From a virus, in IMG/VR virus record IMGVR_UViG_3300044641_003078, positions 1 through 31,093 of that record: a stretch of DNA of 31,093 nt; one strand, 5' to 3'. A program made the position numbers and the translations under genes. Shown here piece by piece: positions 15,288-24,091 of this stretch. Numbering within the stretch: the first letter of the stretch is position 1; the number at the start of each line of letters is the position of its first letter. The notes beneath the pieces were generated by a model. That model saw only the letters and a list, made by a program, of their open reading frames with translations. It did not search any database and had not been told where the DNA came from.

Positions 15288-17972
15288 ATGAAAGGATTAG
15301 CAAAATTTTTGGTTGAAACAATATTGGGAGAAGCGGCTCAAATGGACAAAGTAGTTGTTGTCTATTCGGGCCGCTTTCAACCATTTCATAAGGGTCACTA
15401 CGCAACGTATGACCATTTGGTTAAAAAATTCGGAAAAGATAATGTTTATATAGGAACTTCCGATGTAACCGATAATAAAAAATCTCCATTTGGGTTTAAA
15501 GAAAAGAAGGCAATAATGATGAAGATGTTTGGTATCTCATCAAATAAAATTGTACAAATTAAAAACCCATACGCTCCACAAGAAATACTTAATAAATTTG
15601 ATTCAGATACTACTGGTTTTATAACTGTGGTAGGTGAAAAGGATTCCTCACGTTTAAGTGGTAAATACTTCACGCCATATAAAGGTAAGATAGAACAAGG
15701 GTATTTAGATAAAGGATATGTCTATGCAGCACCTGCACAACCAAATGCAATTAGTGGTACTGATGTTCGTTATTGGTTAAGTGCTGGTAATGAAGAAGAA
15801 AGAAAGAAAAACTTTATAAAAGCATATCCAAAGTTTGATGACCAAATTTTCAAAATGATTACTCTTAAGTTGAAAAAACTAAAAGAATATATCAATGAAG
15901 AAATTAAATTAAATGTAAAGGTTGGAGATACTTTACTAATGGGCAAATTCAAAAACAAAAAAGTAATTGTTAAAAATATAGGAAGTGATGAGTGGGGAAT
16001 GCCAACAATTAATGGTAAGAAAGCAGTAACATTTCGAATTCCTAAAAAAGAAGAATTAAAAGAAGCAGCATCTAATGCAGGATTTACTGGAGGAGATGAA
16101 CCTGATACATCATTTGTGGCAGATGGACAACCAAGAATATTAAATACGGCCAAACCAGAAGGTTGGTATAAGCAAGGTGGATATATCCAACTTGATATTC
16201 CAAAAGCAGATGCTATGAGGGGTAAAGGTAAATCAAAAGATACGGAAACTCAATTTAGAAAAGCTTATTATAAATTAAAGAATGTAGTTCAAAGTACACT
16301 AAATCCGGCAGATGACCCACATAGTGTTGAAGATTGGCAAGAAACTGATAGAAGTAAACCATTGGAAAAACCTAAAAGATTTTGGGAACTTCCTAAAAAT
16401 CAAAAACCACAAATAATTTCAAAAGAAGATATAAAAGAAATAGTTGAAGATTTTGATAATTTAATAGATGAGATGGGACTTGGTGGCGGAGCAGGTGTAG
16501 GATTATCTTTACCAGGTGGATATATTAATGGAGCACCAAATCCAAAAGATGCTAAGAAATTAAAATCTAAATTAGATGGTGATGGTAGTGAAGAATATAC
16601 TCCAGTAAAAGAGGGATTAAAAGATTTAGAGAAAGAACTTGTAGTACTATATAATAAGGCTTTTAAACTGATGCCAAAATCTCCTGCACAAATGAAAGTT
16701 AGAGCAGAGATTGATAAAATTAAAAAACAAATAGATTCACTAAAGAAGGAATCAATAAACGAATCTCTATTATTAGAAGGTGGGGCTTATGGTCACATGA
16801 ATCATCCGTTTGATATTGAAATGAATCTTACCTTTGGTGATTTAAAACAAATTGTAACAAAGGCTCTTAATGGTGATTTAGAATTAACCAGAGAGAAGAC
16901 TGATGGACAAGCATTGGCAGTTAGTTGGGTAAATGGTAGATTAGTTGCAGCACGTAACAAATCACATCTAAAAAGCAAAGGAGCTGGCGCTATGACAATA
17001 GGACAGGTAGCCGATAAGTTTGCTGGTAGGGGTGGTTTAACTGATGCTTACAACTTCGCTATGCAGGATTTATCTAAAGCAATAGCAGCTCTATCCGAAC
17101 CACAAAGAAAAAAGATTTTTAAGGATGGTGCATGTTTTATGAATTTGGAAGTAATATACCCAACATCAGTAAACGTAATTCCATATAACCAACCTCTATT
17201 AGTATTTCATGGTACATTTGAATATGATGATGCTGGTAATATAATTGGAGAGAACCAACAAGCCGCAAGTATATTAGGTGGAATGATTAAGCAAGTAAAT
17301 GCGCATGTACAATCTAAGTACACAATACAAGGACCACCAATGACTAAGTTACCCAAATCAGAACAACTAACCAAATTGCAAGGAAAGTATTTAGGAATGA
17401 TTTCAAAACTACAATCAGAATTTGGATTATCTGATAATGATGGTGTAGGTGAATATCATCAGGCTTGGTGGAGTAAGTTTGTAGAAAAGGGTGGAAAGAA
17501 ATTAGATGCACAAGAAAAAATAGGATTAGTAAAGAGATGGGCATTCGGTGATAAATCATTCCGTATCAATACAATACAAGACCCTAAATTAAGAGCTTGG
17601 GCTGAACAAATAGATAAGCAAGACCAACAAAAAATATCAAAACAAAATCTAATGAGATTTGAGGAGATATTCTTAGGAGTTGGTGCTGATGTATTATCAT
17701 TTATGAGTTCGGTACTTACGGCAAATCCAGAATCAGCAAAAAGACAGATGGTAGCTCGTTTAGAATCTACAATTCAACAAGTAAAAGCAAGTGGTGACCC
17801 TAAAAAGATTGAAAAACTTAAATTAGAACTACAACGTTTAAACGCATTGGGTGGATTTGATAAAATTGTACCAAATGAAGGTATTGTATTTGTATATAGT
17901 GGTAACACTTACAAATTAACAGGTGCATTCGCACCCCTAAATCAAATTTTAGGTATTTTCTTCGATAGTTAA
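15288..17972 (+). CDS. Fusion of NMNAT-like adenylyltransferase and nucleic-acid-ligase-like domain
   Basis: An 894-residue protein. Residues 20-195 form a nucleotidyltransferase domain of the NMN-adenylyltransferase kind: VVVYSGRFQPFHKGH with HxGH at 34-37 and SGTDVR (156-161) in place of ISSTxIR. A linker with a small basic beta segment (205-255), low-complexity and charged helices follows. Residues 495-894 hold motifs in the order of the covalent nucleotidyltransferase (ligase/capping) superfamily: EKTDG with K537 as candidate AMP-accepting lysine, RLVAARNKSH (551-560), MNLEV (618-622) as a motif III-like acidic strand, NEGIVF (863-868) as motif IV and TYKLTG (874-879) as motif V. The N-terminal call is firm; the ligase-like call rests on motif order and is moderate. 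It might act in NAD or RNA/DNA end metabolism, or be a packaged enzyme, since the N-terminus ILGE could be cut by the prohead protease. Confidence 0.72.
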   Translation: MKGLAKFLVETILGEAAQMDKVVVVYSGRFQPFHKGHYATYDHLVKKFGKDNVYIGTSDVTDNKKSPFGFKEKKAIMMKMFGISSNKIVQIKNPYAPQEILNKFDSDTTGFITVVGEKDSSRLSGKYFTPYKGKIEQGYLDKGYVYAAPAQPNAISGTDVRYWLSAGNEEERKKNFIKAYPKFDDQIFKMITLKLKKLKEYINEEIKLNVKVGDTLLMGKFKNKKVIVKNIGSDEWGMPTINGKKAVTFRIPKKEELKEAASNAGFTGGDEPDTSFVADGQPRILNTAKPEGWYKQGGYIQLDIPKADAMRGKGKSKDTETQFRKAYYKLKNVVQSTLNPADDPHSVEDWQETDRSKPLEKPKRFWELPKNQKPQIISKEDIKEIVEDFDNLIDEMGLGGGAGVGLSLPGGYINGAPNPKDAKKLKSKLDGDGSEEYTPVKEGLKDLEKELVVLYNKAFKLMPKSPAQMKVRAEIDKIKKQIDSLKKESINESLLLEGGAYGHMNHPFDIEMNLTFGDLKQIVTKALNGDLELTREKTDGQALAVSWVNGRLVAARNKSHLKSKGAGAMTIGQVADKFAGRGGLTDAYNFAMQDLSKAIAALSEPQRKKIFKDGACFMNLEVIYPTSVNVIPYNQPLLVFHGTFEYDDAGNIIGENQQAASILGGMIKQVNAHVQSKYTIQGPPMTKLPKSEQLTKLQGKYLGMISKLQSEFGLSDNDGVGEYHQAWWSKFVEKGGKKLDAQEKIGLVKRWAFGDKSFRINTIQDPKLRAWAEQIDKQDQQKISKQNLMRFEEIFLGVGADVLSFMSSVLTANPESAKRQMVARLESTIQQVKASGDPKKIEKLKLELQRLNALGGFDKIVPNEGIVFVYSGNTYKLTGAFAPLNQILGIFFDS

Positions 17973-17991
17973 TCGTTTTCTGAATTTTGAT

Positions 17992-18001
17992 ATACTTATA
18001 T
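17992..18001 (+). promoter_or_regulatory. Candidate phage promoter element ATACTTATAT
   Basis: ATACTTATAT ends 22 bases before the ATG at 18024, in the 51-base gap after the adenylyltransferase-ligase gene. A TTTTG at 17985-17989 and a TATATTG at 18009-18015 also give a weak Bacteroidetes-type promoter reading (19-base spacing, one base short in the -7 box), so two promoter types may overlap. Confidence 0.42.
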
Positions 18002-18023
18002 ATACAAATATATTGTAAGTAAT

Positions 18024-18707
18024 ATGGCAAAGGAATTCAATAAAAAGTTTATGCATCCAACTCGTAGAAAGTTGGTAGATATGGTATTATCCGGTGGTGA
18101 ATATCAAAAAGAAGCGTTTGTATCATTTGCAGGAGCTGATAAGCAAGAGGTAAAAAGAAAAGTTGGAGAGAGATGGACTGATGAAAATGGCAAGTCTTGG
18201 GAACAGCATGCTGGCGGTAAAATAGAAGTATCCGAATTGGGAGATATAATGGCGGATACAAGAGCATATCTAGCAGCATTGAATACTTGTAAATCTGATA
18301 ATTGTAAAACAATAAAATACGGAAGGGTTGATAAAAAATTAATATCCAAAACAGGTTATTGTTTACATTGTCTTACGATAAAAGAAGTTGAAATTAAACA
18401 TGATGGATTATGGGAAGCATACGAAGATTATAAGATATATAATAATATGATTTCTTATGGTAAAGATGTAGTTTCTCAATTTCAACAAGCATACAATGAT
18501 GCTAAGCAAGAATACGAAGTTGTAAACGAAGATGGTACAATTGAAAAGTGGAGTATGGAAAGAGATGTGAATGAATTGAAGGCAGAAATCCTTACAGATA
18601 TTACACGATTCGAAGAAGAAATCCAACAGGCAATCAAATTAAGAAACGAAGCTTGGGATAAGTTAAAAGATAAAGGTTACGATTTAGTTAAACCACCAGT
18701 TGATTAA
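18024..18707 (+). CDS. Zinc-ribbon, coiled-coil protein upstream of gp17; candidate small terminase or packaging partner
   Basis: A 227-residue protein. Four cysteines C89-x4-C94 and C113-x2-C116 form a probable zinc ribbon in the middle. The N-terminal part is basic and contains RWTDENGKSWEQH (50-62). The C-terminal third (about 135-215) is acidic and helical, likely coiled coil. The gene lies one base upstream of the terminase gene, the place of gp16 (small terminase) in T4. I see no clear sequence likeness to gp16, so the packaging role is inferred from position only. It heads a transcription unit with an ATAYTTAT element. Other options are a DNA-binding accessory protein or a structural protein. 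Confidence 0.7.
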   Translation: MAKEFNKKFMHPTRRKLVDMVLSGGEYQKEAFVSFAGADKQEVKRKVGERWTDENGKSWEQHAGGKIEVSELGDIMADTRAYLAALNTCKSDNCKTIKYGRVDKKLISKTGYCLHCLTIKEVEIKHDGLWEAYEDYKIYNNMISYGKDVVSQFQQAYNDAKQEYEVVNEDGTIEKWSMERDVNELKAEILTDITRFEEEIQQAIKLRNEAWDKLKDKGYDLVKPPVD

Positions 18708-18708
18708 T

Positions 18709-20304
18709 ATGAGTACTGGTATAACACAAAAAAAATCTCTTAAAGAGATTATAGCAGATGAATACAAAAAGTGTGCGGTAGACCCGATTCACTTTATGAA
18801 AAAATATTGTATGATTCAACATCCGGTGAGAGGTAAGATACCGTTTCACCTTTTCCCATTTCAGGAAAGTACCCTAACACAATTTGCAGGAAACAGATTT
18901 AACATAGTTCTAAAATCTCGTCAAACTGGTATCTCAACTTTATCGGCTGGATATTCACTTTGGAAAATGCTATTTAATAGTGATTTCAACGTATTGGTTA
19001 TCGCAACAAAGCAAGATGTAGCAAAAAACTTAGTAACTAAGGTTAGAGTAATGCATGAATTACTTCCTAGTTGGCTTAAGGGAGGTTCTTTGGAAGATAA
19101 CAAACTTTCACTTAAACTACAAAATGGTTCTCAAATTAAGGCTATTGCATCATCTCCTGATGCTGGACGTTCTGAAGCCTTATCACTTCTAATATTTGAT
19201 GAGGCCGCCTTTATTGGTGATATTGATGAAATTTGGACATCCGCACAATCAACACTTTCAACGGGTGGTAGTTGTATTGCACTTTCTACTCCAAATGGTG
19301 TGGGTAATTGGTTTCATAAAACTTGGTTATCAGCTGAAGAAGGTACTAACCCATTCAATACAATCAGATTACATTGGACAGTTCACCCAGAAAGAGGGCA
19401 AGATTGGAGGGATGAACAAGAGAAATTATTAGGAGCAAAGAAAGCAGCACAAGAATGTGATTGTGACTTCGTATCTTCTGGTGATACCGTAATTGACCCA
19501 GAATTATTAATGTTTTATAAAGAATCATTTTGCCAAGACCCATTAGAAAAAACTGGGTTTGATGGTAACTTATGGAGATGGGAATATCCAACCGCTGGTG
19601 GTTCTTATATGGTTATTGCCGATGTGGCTAGGGGTGATGGCTCGGATTATTCCGCAGCTCATGTTATGGAAATAAATACTTGTACACAGGTTGCCGAATA
19701 TAAAGGTAAGGTGGATACAAAGGATTTTGGAAACTTTTTAGTTGAATTATCTACACAATATAATGATGCACTTCTTGTAATAGAGAACGCAAATATCGGA
19801 TGGGCGTGTATCCAACAGGTGATTGATAGACAATATAAAAACCTATTCTATATGAGTAAGGATTTGAAATATGTAGATATTGAGCATCAAATGAGGAATA
19901 AATATCGTGCGGATGAAAGACAGATGGTTGCTGGTTTCTCAACAACATCTAAGACTAGACCATTAATTGTTTCTAAATTAGATGAATACTTTAGAGAAAA
20001 AGCAGTTGTAGTTCGTTCTAATCGTTTAATAGATGAGTTATTTACTTTTATATTTAACAATGGTAGAGCGGAAGCAATGAAAAGTTATAACGATGACTTG
20101 GTAATGGCATTTTGTATTGGATTATGGGTTAGAGATACAGCACTTCGTTTAAAACAAGAAGGTATAGACCTCACTAAAAGAGCAATGGGTGGTATATCAT
20201 CAAACATGCAGCATTCGGGTGTATATGGTGGTAGTAATATGGATGAGAATCCTTGGAAGATGCGAATTGGAGATGATTTTGAGGATTTATCTCAATGGTT
20301 GTAA
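18709..20304 (+). CDS. 17: Large terminase subunit gp17
   Basis: A 531-residue DNA-packaging motor with an N-terminal ATPase and a C-terminal RNase H-like nuclease. Seen: Walker A-type SRQTGIST at 70-77 (SRQLGKT in T4), Walker B LLIFDEAAF at 160-168 with catalytic E165, coupling motif ALSTPNG at 191-197, and nuclease acids D305 (IADVARGDGSD), E359 (VIEN) and D462/D463 (NDDLVMA). The Walker A lacks the usual GK[ST] lysine at that place, with K69 just before, as in other T4-type terminases with a shifted lysine/arginine. I use the ATG at 18709, one base after the preceding stop, and not an in-frame TTG three codons earlier. The product docks on portal gp20, encoded downstream. Confidence 0.95.
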   Translation: MSTGITQKKSLKEIIADEYKKCAVDPIHFMKKYCMIQHPVRGKIPFHLFPFQESTLTQFAGNRFNIVLKSRQTGISTLSAGYSLWKMLFNSDFNVLVIATKQDVAKNLVTKVRVMHELLPSWLKGGSLEDNKLSLKLQNGSQIKAIASSPDAGRSEALSLLIFDEAAFIGDIDEIWTSAQSTLSTGGSCIALSTPNGVGNWFHKTWLSAEEGTNPFNTIRLHWTVHPERGQDWRDEQEKLLGAKKAAQECDCDFVSSGDTVIDPELLMFYKESFCQDPLEKTGFDGNLWRWEYPTAGGSYMVIADVARGDGSDYSAAHVMEINTCTQVAEYKGKVDTKDFGNFLVELSTQYNDALLVIENANIGWACIQQVIDRQYKNLFYMSKDLKYVDIEHQMRNKYRADERQMVAGFSTTSKTRPLIVSKLDEYFREKAVVVRSNRLIDELFTFIFNNGRAEAMKSYNDDLVMAFCIGLWVRDTALRLKQEGIDLTKRAMGGISSNMQHSGVYGGSNMDENPWKMRIGDDFEDLSQWL

Positions 20305-20331
20305 AAAATAGTAGTGTTTTGATATTTTGCG

Positions 20332-20339
20332 ATATTTAT
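20332..20339 (+). promoter_or_regulatory. Candidate phage promoter element ATATTTAT
   Basis: ATATTTAT ends 27 bases before the ATG at 20367, in the 62-base gap after gp17. It would drive the portal-proximal genes. Confidence 0.42.
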
Positions 20340-20366
20340 GTTATATAATGTCAAAATAGAAATTCT

Positions 20367-20804
20367 ATGATTAGATTAACAAATATCCTAACCGAAGATG
20401 AGTATGTAGACCAAGCTTACGCTATGGGAGATACACCGCAAGACAATCCAATTGATGATTATGATGAATTGGATGTTGAACAAGAAGATATGGATGATTT
20501 TATTTCATATTTAAAATCTTATTCAAATGAACTAACCGAAGCTAATTGTCCTTGTGTATTCGAAGCAGAGTATCAGGGTAGAGAAGTAAAGTTGGGTAAA
20601 CCATCTCAAGGTGATGTTAAGAAATTTAAAGTTTATGTTAAAAACCCAAAAACTGGAAAGGTGATTAAGGTAAACTTTGGACAAAAGGGTATGAATATTA
20701 AAAAAGATAATCCTGAAAGGAGAGCTAATTTCAGAGCAAGACACAATTGTGATAATCCCGGTCCTAGAACAAAAGCAAGATATTGGTCTTGTAGAAAATG
20801 GTAA
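20367..20804 (+). CDS. Conserved phage protein with Cys-rich C-terminal module
   Basis: A 145-residue protein. The N-terminal half is very acidic (residues 9-50) and begins MIRLTNILTE, a possible prohead-protease cleavage/targeting segment (LTE before D). The C-terminal half is basic and conserved in appearance: KKFKVYVKNPKTGKVIKVNFG (85-105), then DNPERRANFRARHNCDNPGP (114-133) and a final YWSCRKW. Four cysteines (61, 63, 128, 142) could bind a metal. I recall this C-terminal pattern from other T4-like phages, where it has no assigned function. It replaces the tail genes gp18 and gp19 that stand between gp17 and gp20 in T4. A head-associated or DNA-binding role is inference. Confidence 0.8.
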   Translation: MIRLTNILTEDEYVDQAYAMGDTPQDNPIDDYDELDVEQEDMDDFISYLKSYSNELTEANCPCVFEAEYQGREVKLGKPSQGDVKKFKVYVKNPKTGKVIKVNFGQKGMNIKKDNPERRANFRARHNCDNPGPRTKARYWSCRKW

Positions 20805-20812
20805 AATAAATT

Positions 20813-22591
20813 ATGGCAGAAGAACAACAATTAGACGATAGAAGTTTCTTTGGTAGACTTAAAAAACTATTCGCAACCAATGCAATTGTAACGGTTGATA
20901 AGGATGGAAAACGAAAAGTTGTAGATACAGAAGACCGTCAGCATAATACAAACTTTGTAAATCTTAGAGATAGATATACTAAATTACAAAGGTCTTATTA
21001 TGAAACAAGTCAGGGTGCACAATCAATGGCATATCATCAAGTTCGTAGAGAACTTTTTAGAGATTATGATGCTATGGACCAAGACCCAATTATATCATCT
21101 GCCTTAGATATATACGCTGATGAAAGTACAACTAAGAACGAATATGGTGATGTACTTCAAATCAAATCTACAAACGAAAATGTAAGAGAATTACTTCATA
21201 ATTTATTCTATGATATAATGAACATAGAATTTAATTTATGGCCTTGGGTTAGAAACCTTGTAAAATATGGAGATGCTTTTTTAGCATTGGAAATTGCAGA
21301 AGGTAAGGGTATTATAAATTGTATGCCACATTCAACATATAATGTTGAGAGATTAGAAGGTACTGACCCTAACAATGCAAATTATGTTAAGTATAAAGTA
21401 GAATTAGATAGATTTGGTAAAAAAGAATATGAGCAGTATGAAATGGCTCACTTCAGAATGTTATCAGATACCAATTTCCTACCTTATGGTAAATCAATGG
21501 TAGAGGGTGCTAGAAGAATTTGGAAACAATTATCTCTTATGGAAGATGCGATGTTAATCCATCGTATTATGAGAGCACCTGAAAAAAGAATATTTAAAAT
21601 TGATATTGGTAATATTCCACCGGTAGAAGTTGATAACTACATGCAAAAGATTATTAACAAAATGAAAAAAACTCCATTTGTTAATAAAGATACTGGTGAT
21701 TACAACTTAAAATACAACATACAAAACCTTACTGAAGATTTCTTCCTACCAGTTCGTGGTAGTGATAGTGGTACAAATATTGAAAACCTACAAGGTTTAG
21801 AATATGCGGCTATTGAGGATATTGAGTATTTGAGAGGTAAATTATTTGCAGCATTAAGAGTACCAAAGGCTTACTTATCATACGATGAGAATGTTAATGG
21901 TAAGGCTACTTTAGCAGCTGAAGATGTTCGTTTTGCTAGAACTATTGAGAGAATCCAACGTACAGTTGTTAGTGAATTAACTAAAATAGCAATTGTACAC
22001 TTAGCAGCGCAAGGTATAGAAGATTCAGAAATGACAAACTTTGAATTAATGCTTACCAATGCTTCTACAATCTATGAACAAGAGAAGGTTAATTTATGGA
22101 GTGAGAAGGTAAGATTGGCAAGTGATGCAAAAGCACTTAATATGTTATCATCGGATTGGGCTTATCATAATATCTTTGGATTATCGCAAGATGAGGTTGA
22201 TATTGAGAGAGCTAAAGTAATATTAGACCTTAAAGATAGATTCAGACATACATCAATCGAACAACAAGGACAAGACCCAGCTAATCCACCAAAACCTCAA
22301 AATGTAGAAGAAGAAATTGGTAAATTAAAGACTGAGATTGAATTAAATAGGGGAGTTGGAAGACCAAGAGAAGGAAATACTTATGGTAAAGATAAGCATC
22401 CGTATGGTAGAGACCCATTAGGTGATATGGAAAATCATAAGGAAAGAAAGAGAGATGATAGAAACTTAAATACAAACGCAAAAAAGTTAGCAAGAGAATA
22501 TATCAACGGAATTTCAGCGAAAAGGAAGATTTTGAGCGAAAAAACTGATATGTTGGATGAAAAAAACCTATTAGATGACACTAAAATTTAA
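20813..22591 (+). CDS. 20: Portal vertex protein gp20
   Basis: A 592-residue T4-type portal protein, a little longer than T4 gp20 (524). Typical stretches are YHQVRRELFRDYDAMDQDP near 75-93, SALDIYADESTTKN near 97-110, LVKYGDAFLALEI near 148-160, and the clip/crown region FFLPVRGSDSGTNIENLQG followed by EDIEYLRGKLFAALRVP near 320-350. The C-terminal 100 residues are charged and probably disordered. The dodecameric ring forms the packaging channel, binds gp17 and starts prohead assembly. It starts 8 bases after the previous gene, so it is co-transcribed. Confidence 0.93.
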   Translation: MAEEQQLDDRSFFGRLKKLFATNAIVTVDKDGKRKVVDTEDRQHNTNFVNLRDRYTKLQRSYYETSQGAQSMAYHQVRRELFRDYDAMDQDPIISSALDIYADESTTKNEYGDVLQIKSTNENVRELLHNLFYDIMNIEFNLWPWVRNLVKYGDAFLALEIAEGKGIINCMPHSTYNVERLEGTDPNNANYVKYKVELDRFGKKEYEQYEMAHFRMLSDTNFLPYGKSMVEGARRIWKQLSLMEDAMLIHRIMRAPEKRIFKIDIGNIPPVEVDNYMQKIINKMKKTPFVNKDTGDYNLKYNIQNLTEDFFLPVRGSDSGTNIENLQGLEYAAIEDIEYLRGKLFAALRVPKAYLSYDENVNGKATLAAEDVRFARTIERIQRTVVSELTKIAIVHLAAQGIEDSEMTNFELMLTNASTIYEQEKVNLWSEKVRLASDAKALNMLSSDWAYHNIFGLSQDEVDIERAKVILDLKDRFRHTSIEQQGQDPANPPKPQNVEEEIGKLKTEIELNRGVGRPREGNTYGKDKHPYGRDPLGDMENHKERKRDDRNLNTNAKKLAREYINGISAKRKILSEKTDMLDEKNLLDDTKI

Positions 22592-22608
22592 TAAAGAAAA
22601 ATTTGTTT

Positions 22609-22618
22609 ATATTTATAT
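22609..22618 (+). promoter_or_regulatory. Candidate phage promoter element ATATTTATAT
   Basis: ATATTTATAT lies 39 bases before the ATG at 22658, in the gap after the portal gene. The leader between them contains GGGTAGATT and TAGGGTAATT, a small direct repeat of TAGGGTA. Confidence 0.42.
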
Positions 22619-22657
22619 GTGTTAGTTTATAGGGTAGATTAAATATAGGGTAATTAA

Positions 22658-23527
22658 ATGAAAAAAATTAAACATTCCAAGTTTAAGAACACTGGGGTGT
22701 TATTTGAATTATTAGTAAGACAAATAACATTAGAAGTTCTTAATGGCGATAAGACTGAAAACGCTAAAAACATCGTAAGAGAATTCTTTGGGCCAAACAC
22801 AGAGTTAAACAAAGAATTGCGTCTATATGATATATTGTTAAAGGAAAAGTATAGTTCCGAAACAAAAGCAGATAGACTGGTAGAAACAGTATGTGATGCA
22901 CATGCTAAATTAAATCAATCGGCGTTATCAAAGGAGAAATTTAATCTTATTAAAGAGGTTTCTGCTAAATTTGATATTGAACAATTCCTTTCATCACCTA
23001 TAACTAATTATAAAGTTTTAGCATCAATATATAAAGTATTTGAATCTAAAAGGGAAAGTGGATATGATATTAAAGATATTTTTAATTCCAAAGTAACGTT
23101 AATCGAAAATATTACCTCAAAACCTTCTCAAAAACTTCAACCAACGGAAGATAAGAAGTTGATTGAATCCTATAAACAACAAGACAAAGACCTACGTTTA
23201 CTTACCTATAAAATCCTTGTAGAAACTTTTAATAAAAAATATACAAATTTAGATGATTCTCAAAAGAATTTATTAAAAGAGTATATTAATAACATTACTA
23301 ATACTACTAAATTCAAAGATTACGTTTTATCCGAACTTCCTAAAATAGTAGCAGAACTAAAATCTATTAAATCAAAGGTAGCGGATAAAGTTACTACTAT
23401 TAAATTATCAGAAACTATTTCCGTTTTAGAAAAAATGAAAATGGGTAAAGGTGTATCCGATAATCAAGTTTCATCTATTATGCTTTCTTATGAGCTAATC
23501 AAAGAACTTAAATCTAAAGTAAAATAA
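22658..23527 (+). CDS. Conserved helical protein of the gp20-gp21 interval
   Basis: A 289-residue, Lys-rich, mostly alpha-helical protein beginning MKKIKHSKFKNTGVLFELLV, a start that I associate with uncharacterised proteins of other T4-like phages. A first helical domain (about 10-130) and a second one (about 165-289) are linked by a charged stretch near 150-170. No catalytic motif is seen. It stands where T4 has the small prohead core genes 67 and 68, so a role in prohead assembly is possible by position. Its TAA overlaps the ATG of the next gene by one base, indicating translational coupling. Confidence 0.8.
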   Translation: MKKIKHSKFKNTGVLFELLVRQITLEVLNGDKTENAKNIVREFFGPNTELNKELRLYDILLKEKYSSETKADRLVETVCDAHAKLNQSALSKEKFNLIKEVSAKFDIEQFLSSPITNYKVLASIYKVFESKRESGYDIKDIFNSKVTLIENITSKPSQKLQPTEDKKLIESYKQQDKDLRLLTYKILVETFNKKYTNLDDSQKNLLKEYINNITNTTKFKDYVLSELPKIVAELKSIKSKVADKVTTIKLSETISVLEKMKMGKGVSDNQVSSIMLSYELIKELKSKVK

Positions 23528-24090
23528 TGGAAGCTAGACTAAAAGAAATAATTAGAACTATTGTTAAAGAAATTCAATCTGAAAAAGAATTGGATGAAAT
23601 GACTGGAACTAGTGCTGTTGCTGGATATAATACCCCAGCTGCATTTTCAAAGCCTGGTCAAACCAAAAAGAAAAACAATAGATTAGCTAGTGTTACTGGT
23701 GGAACTGTTGTAAATAACTTAGATGAAGGTGAAAAGGATTGGGCATTGGGTGATGTGCCTGCTAGTAAAGATGAAGCATTGCCAATAAAACCAACCGCAG
23801 CTAAAAAAGAACCGGGTGCAGAAATTGCAGATATTAGTGGTATGATGATGGCTGAAAATCGTTGGTTAGAATTAAAAAGAGAAGAATCTTCACCAAAATC
23901 AAAAGTTGGTAAAGGTGTTTCTAATATACAAAAGCAACTTTCTGAAATAGAGAAGTTTGTTAATTGGTATTCTAAAATTAAGACTGAAAACGGACTTAAA
24001 AAAGAAGATTACTGGAAAAGAACAAACGCATCCCTATATAAAATCAGAGAAAGGTTAATGGGAATAACTGAAAAATTAAGAACCTTATAA
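23527..24090 (+). CDS. Conserved prohead-region protein with VAGYNTPAAF motif
   Basis: A 187-residue protein. An amphipathic N-terminal helix (LKEIIRTIVKEIQSEKELDE, residues 5-24) is followed by VAGYNTPAAF at 31-40, a motif I have met in several T4-like phage proteins next to prohead genes. The middle (45-110) is low-complexity and probably disordered. The C-terminal helical part contains NRWLELKREESSPKSKVGKG (111-130) and IEKFVNWYSKIKTENGL (141-157). No enzyme motif is seen. The N-terminal helix resembles that of the next protein (LKELVKEVMTEE), hinting at a shared targeting or core-binding signal. Function unknown; virion or core component is inferred from location. Confidence 0.78.
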   Translation: MEARLKEIIRTIVKEIQSEKELDEMTGTSAVAGYNTPAAFSKPGQTKKKNNRLASVTGGTVVNNLDEGEKDWALGDVPASKDEALPIKPTAAKKEPGAEIADISGMMMAENRWLELKREESSPKSKVGKGVSNIQKQLSEIEKFVNWYSKIKTENGLKKEDYWKRTNASLYKIRERLMGITEKLRTL

Positions 24091-24091
24091 T

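Noticed and set aside
15770-16153. 127-codon reverse-strand open frame inside the adenylyltransferase-ligase gene
   Set aside because: Phe/Leu/Ser-rich mirror of a Lys/Glu-rich + strand protein; no start signal or known domain.
18700-18708. TTG start for gp17
   Set aside because: It would overlap the preceding gene, while the ATG at 18709 follows its stop by one base.
19196-19432. 78-codon + strand frame within gp17
   Set aside because: Out-of-frame with the conserved terminase motifs that cover the same bases; no own start signal.
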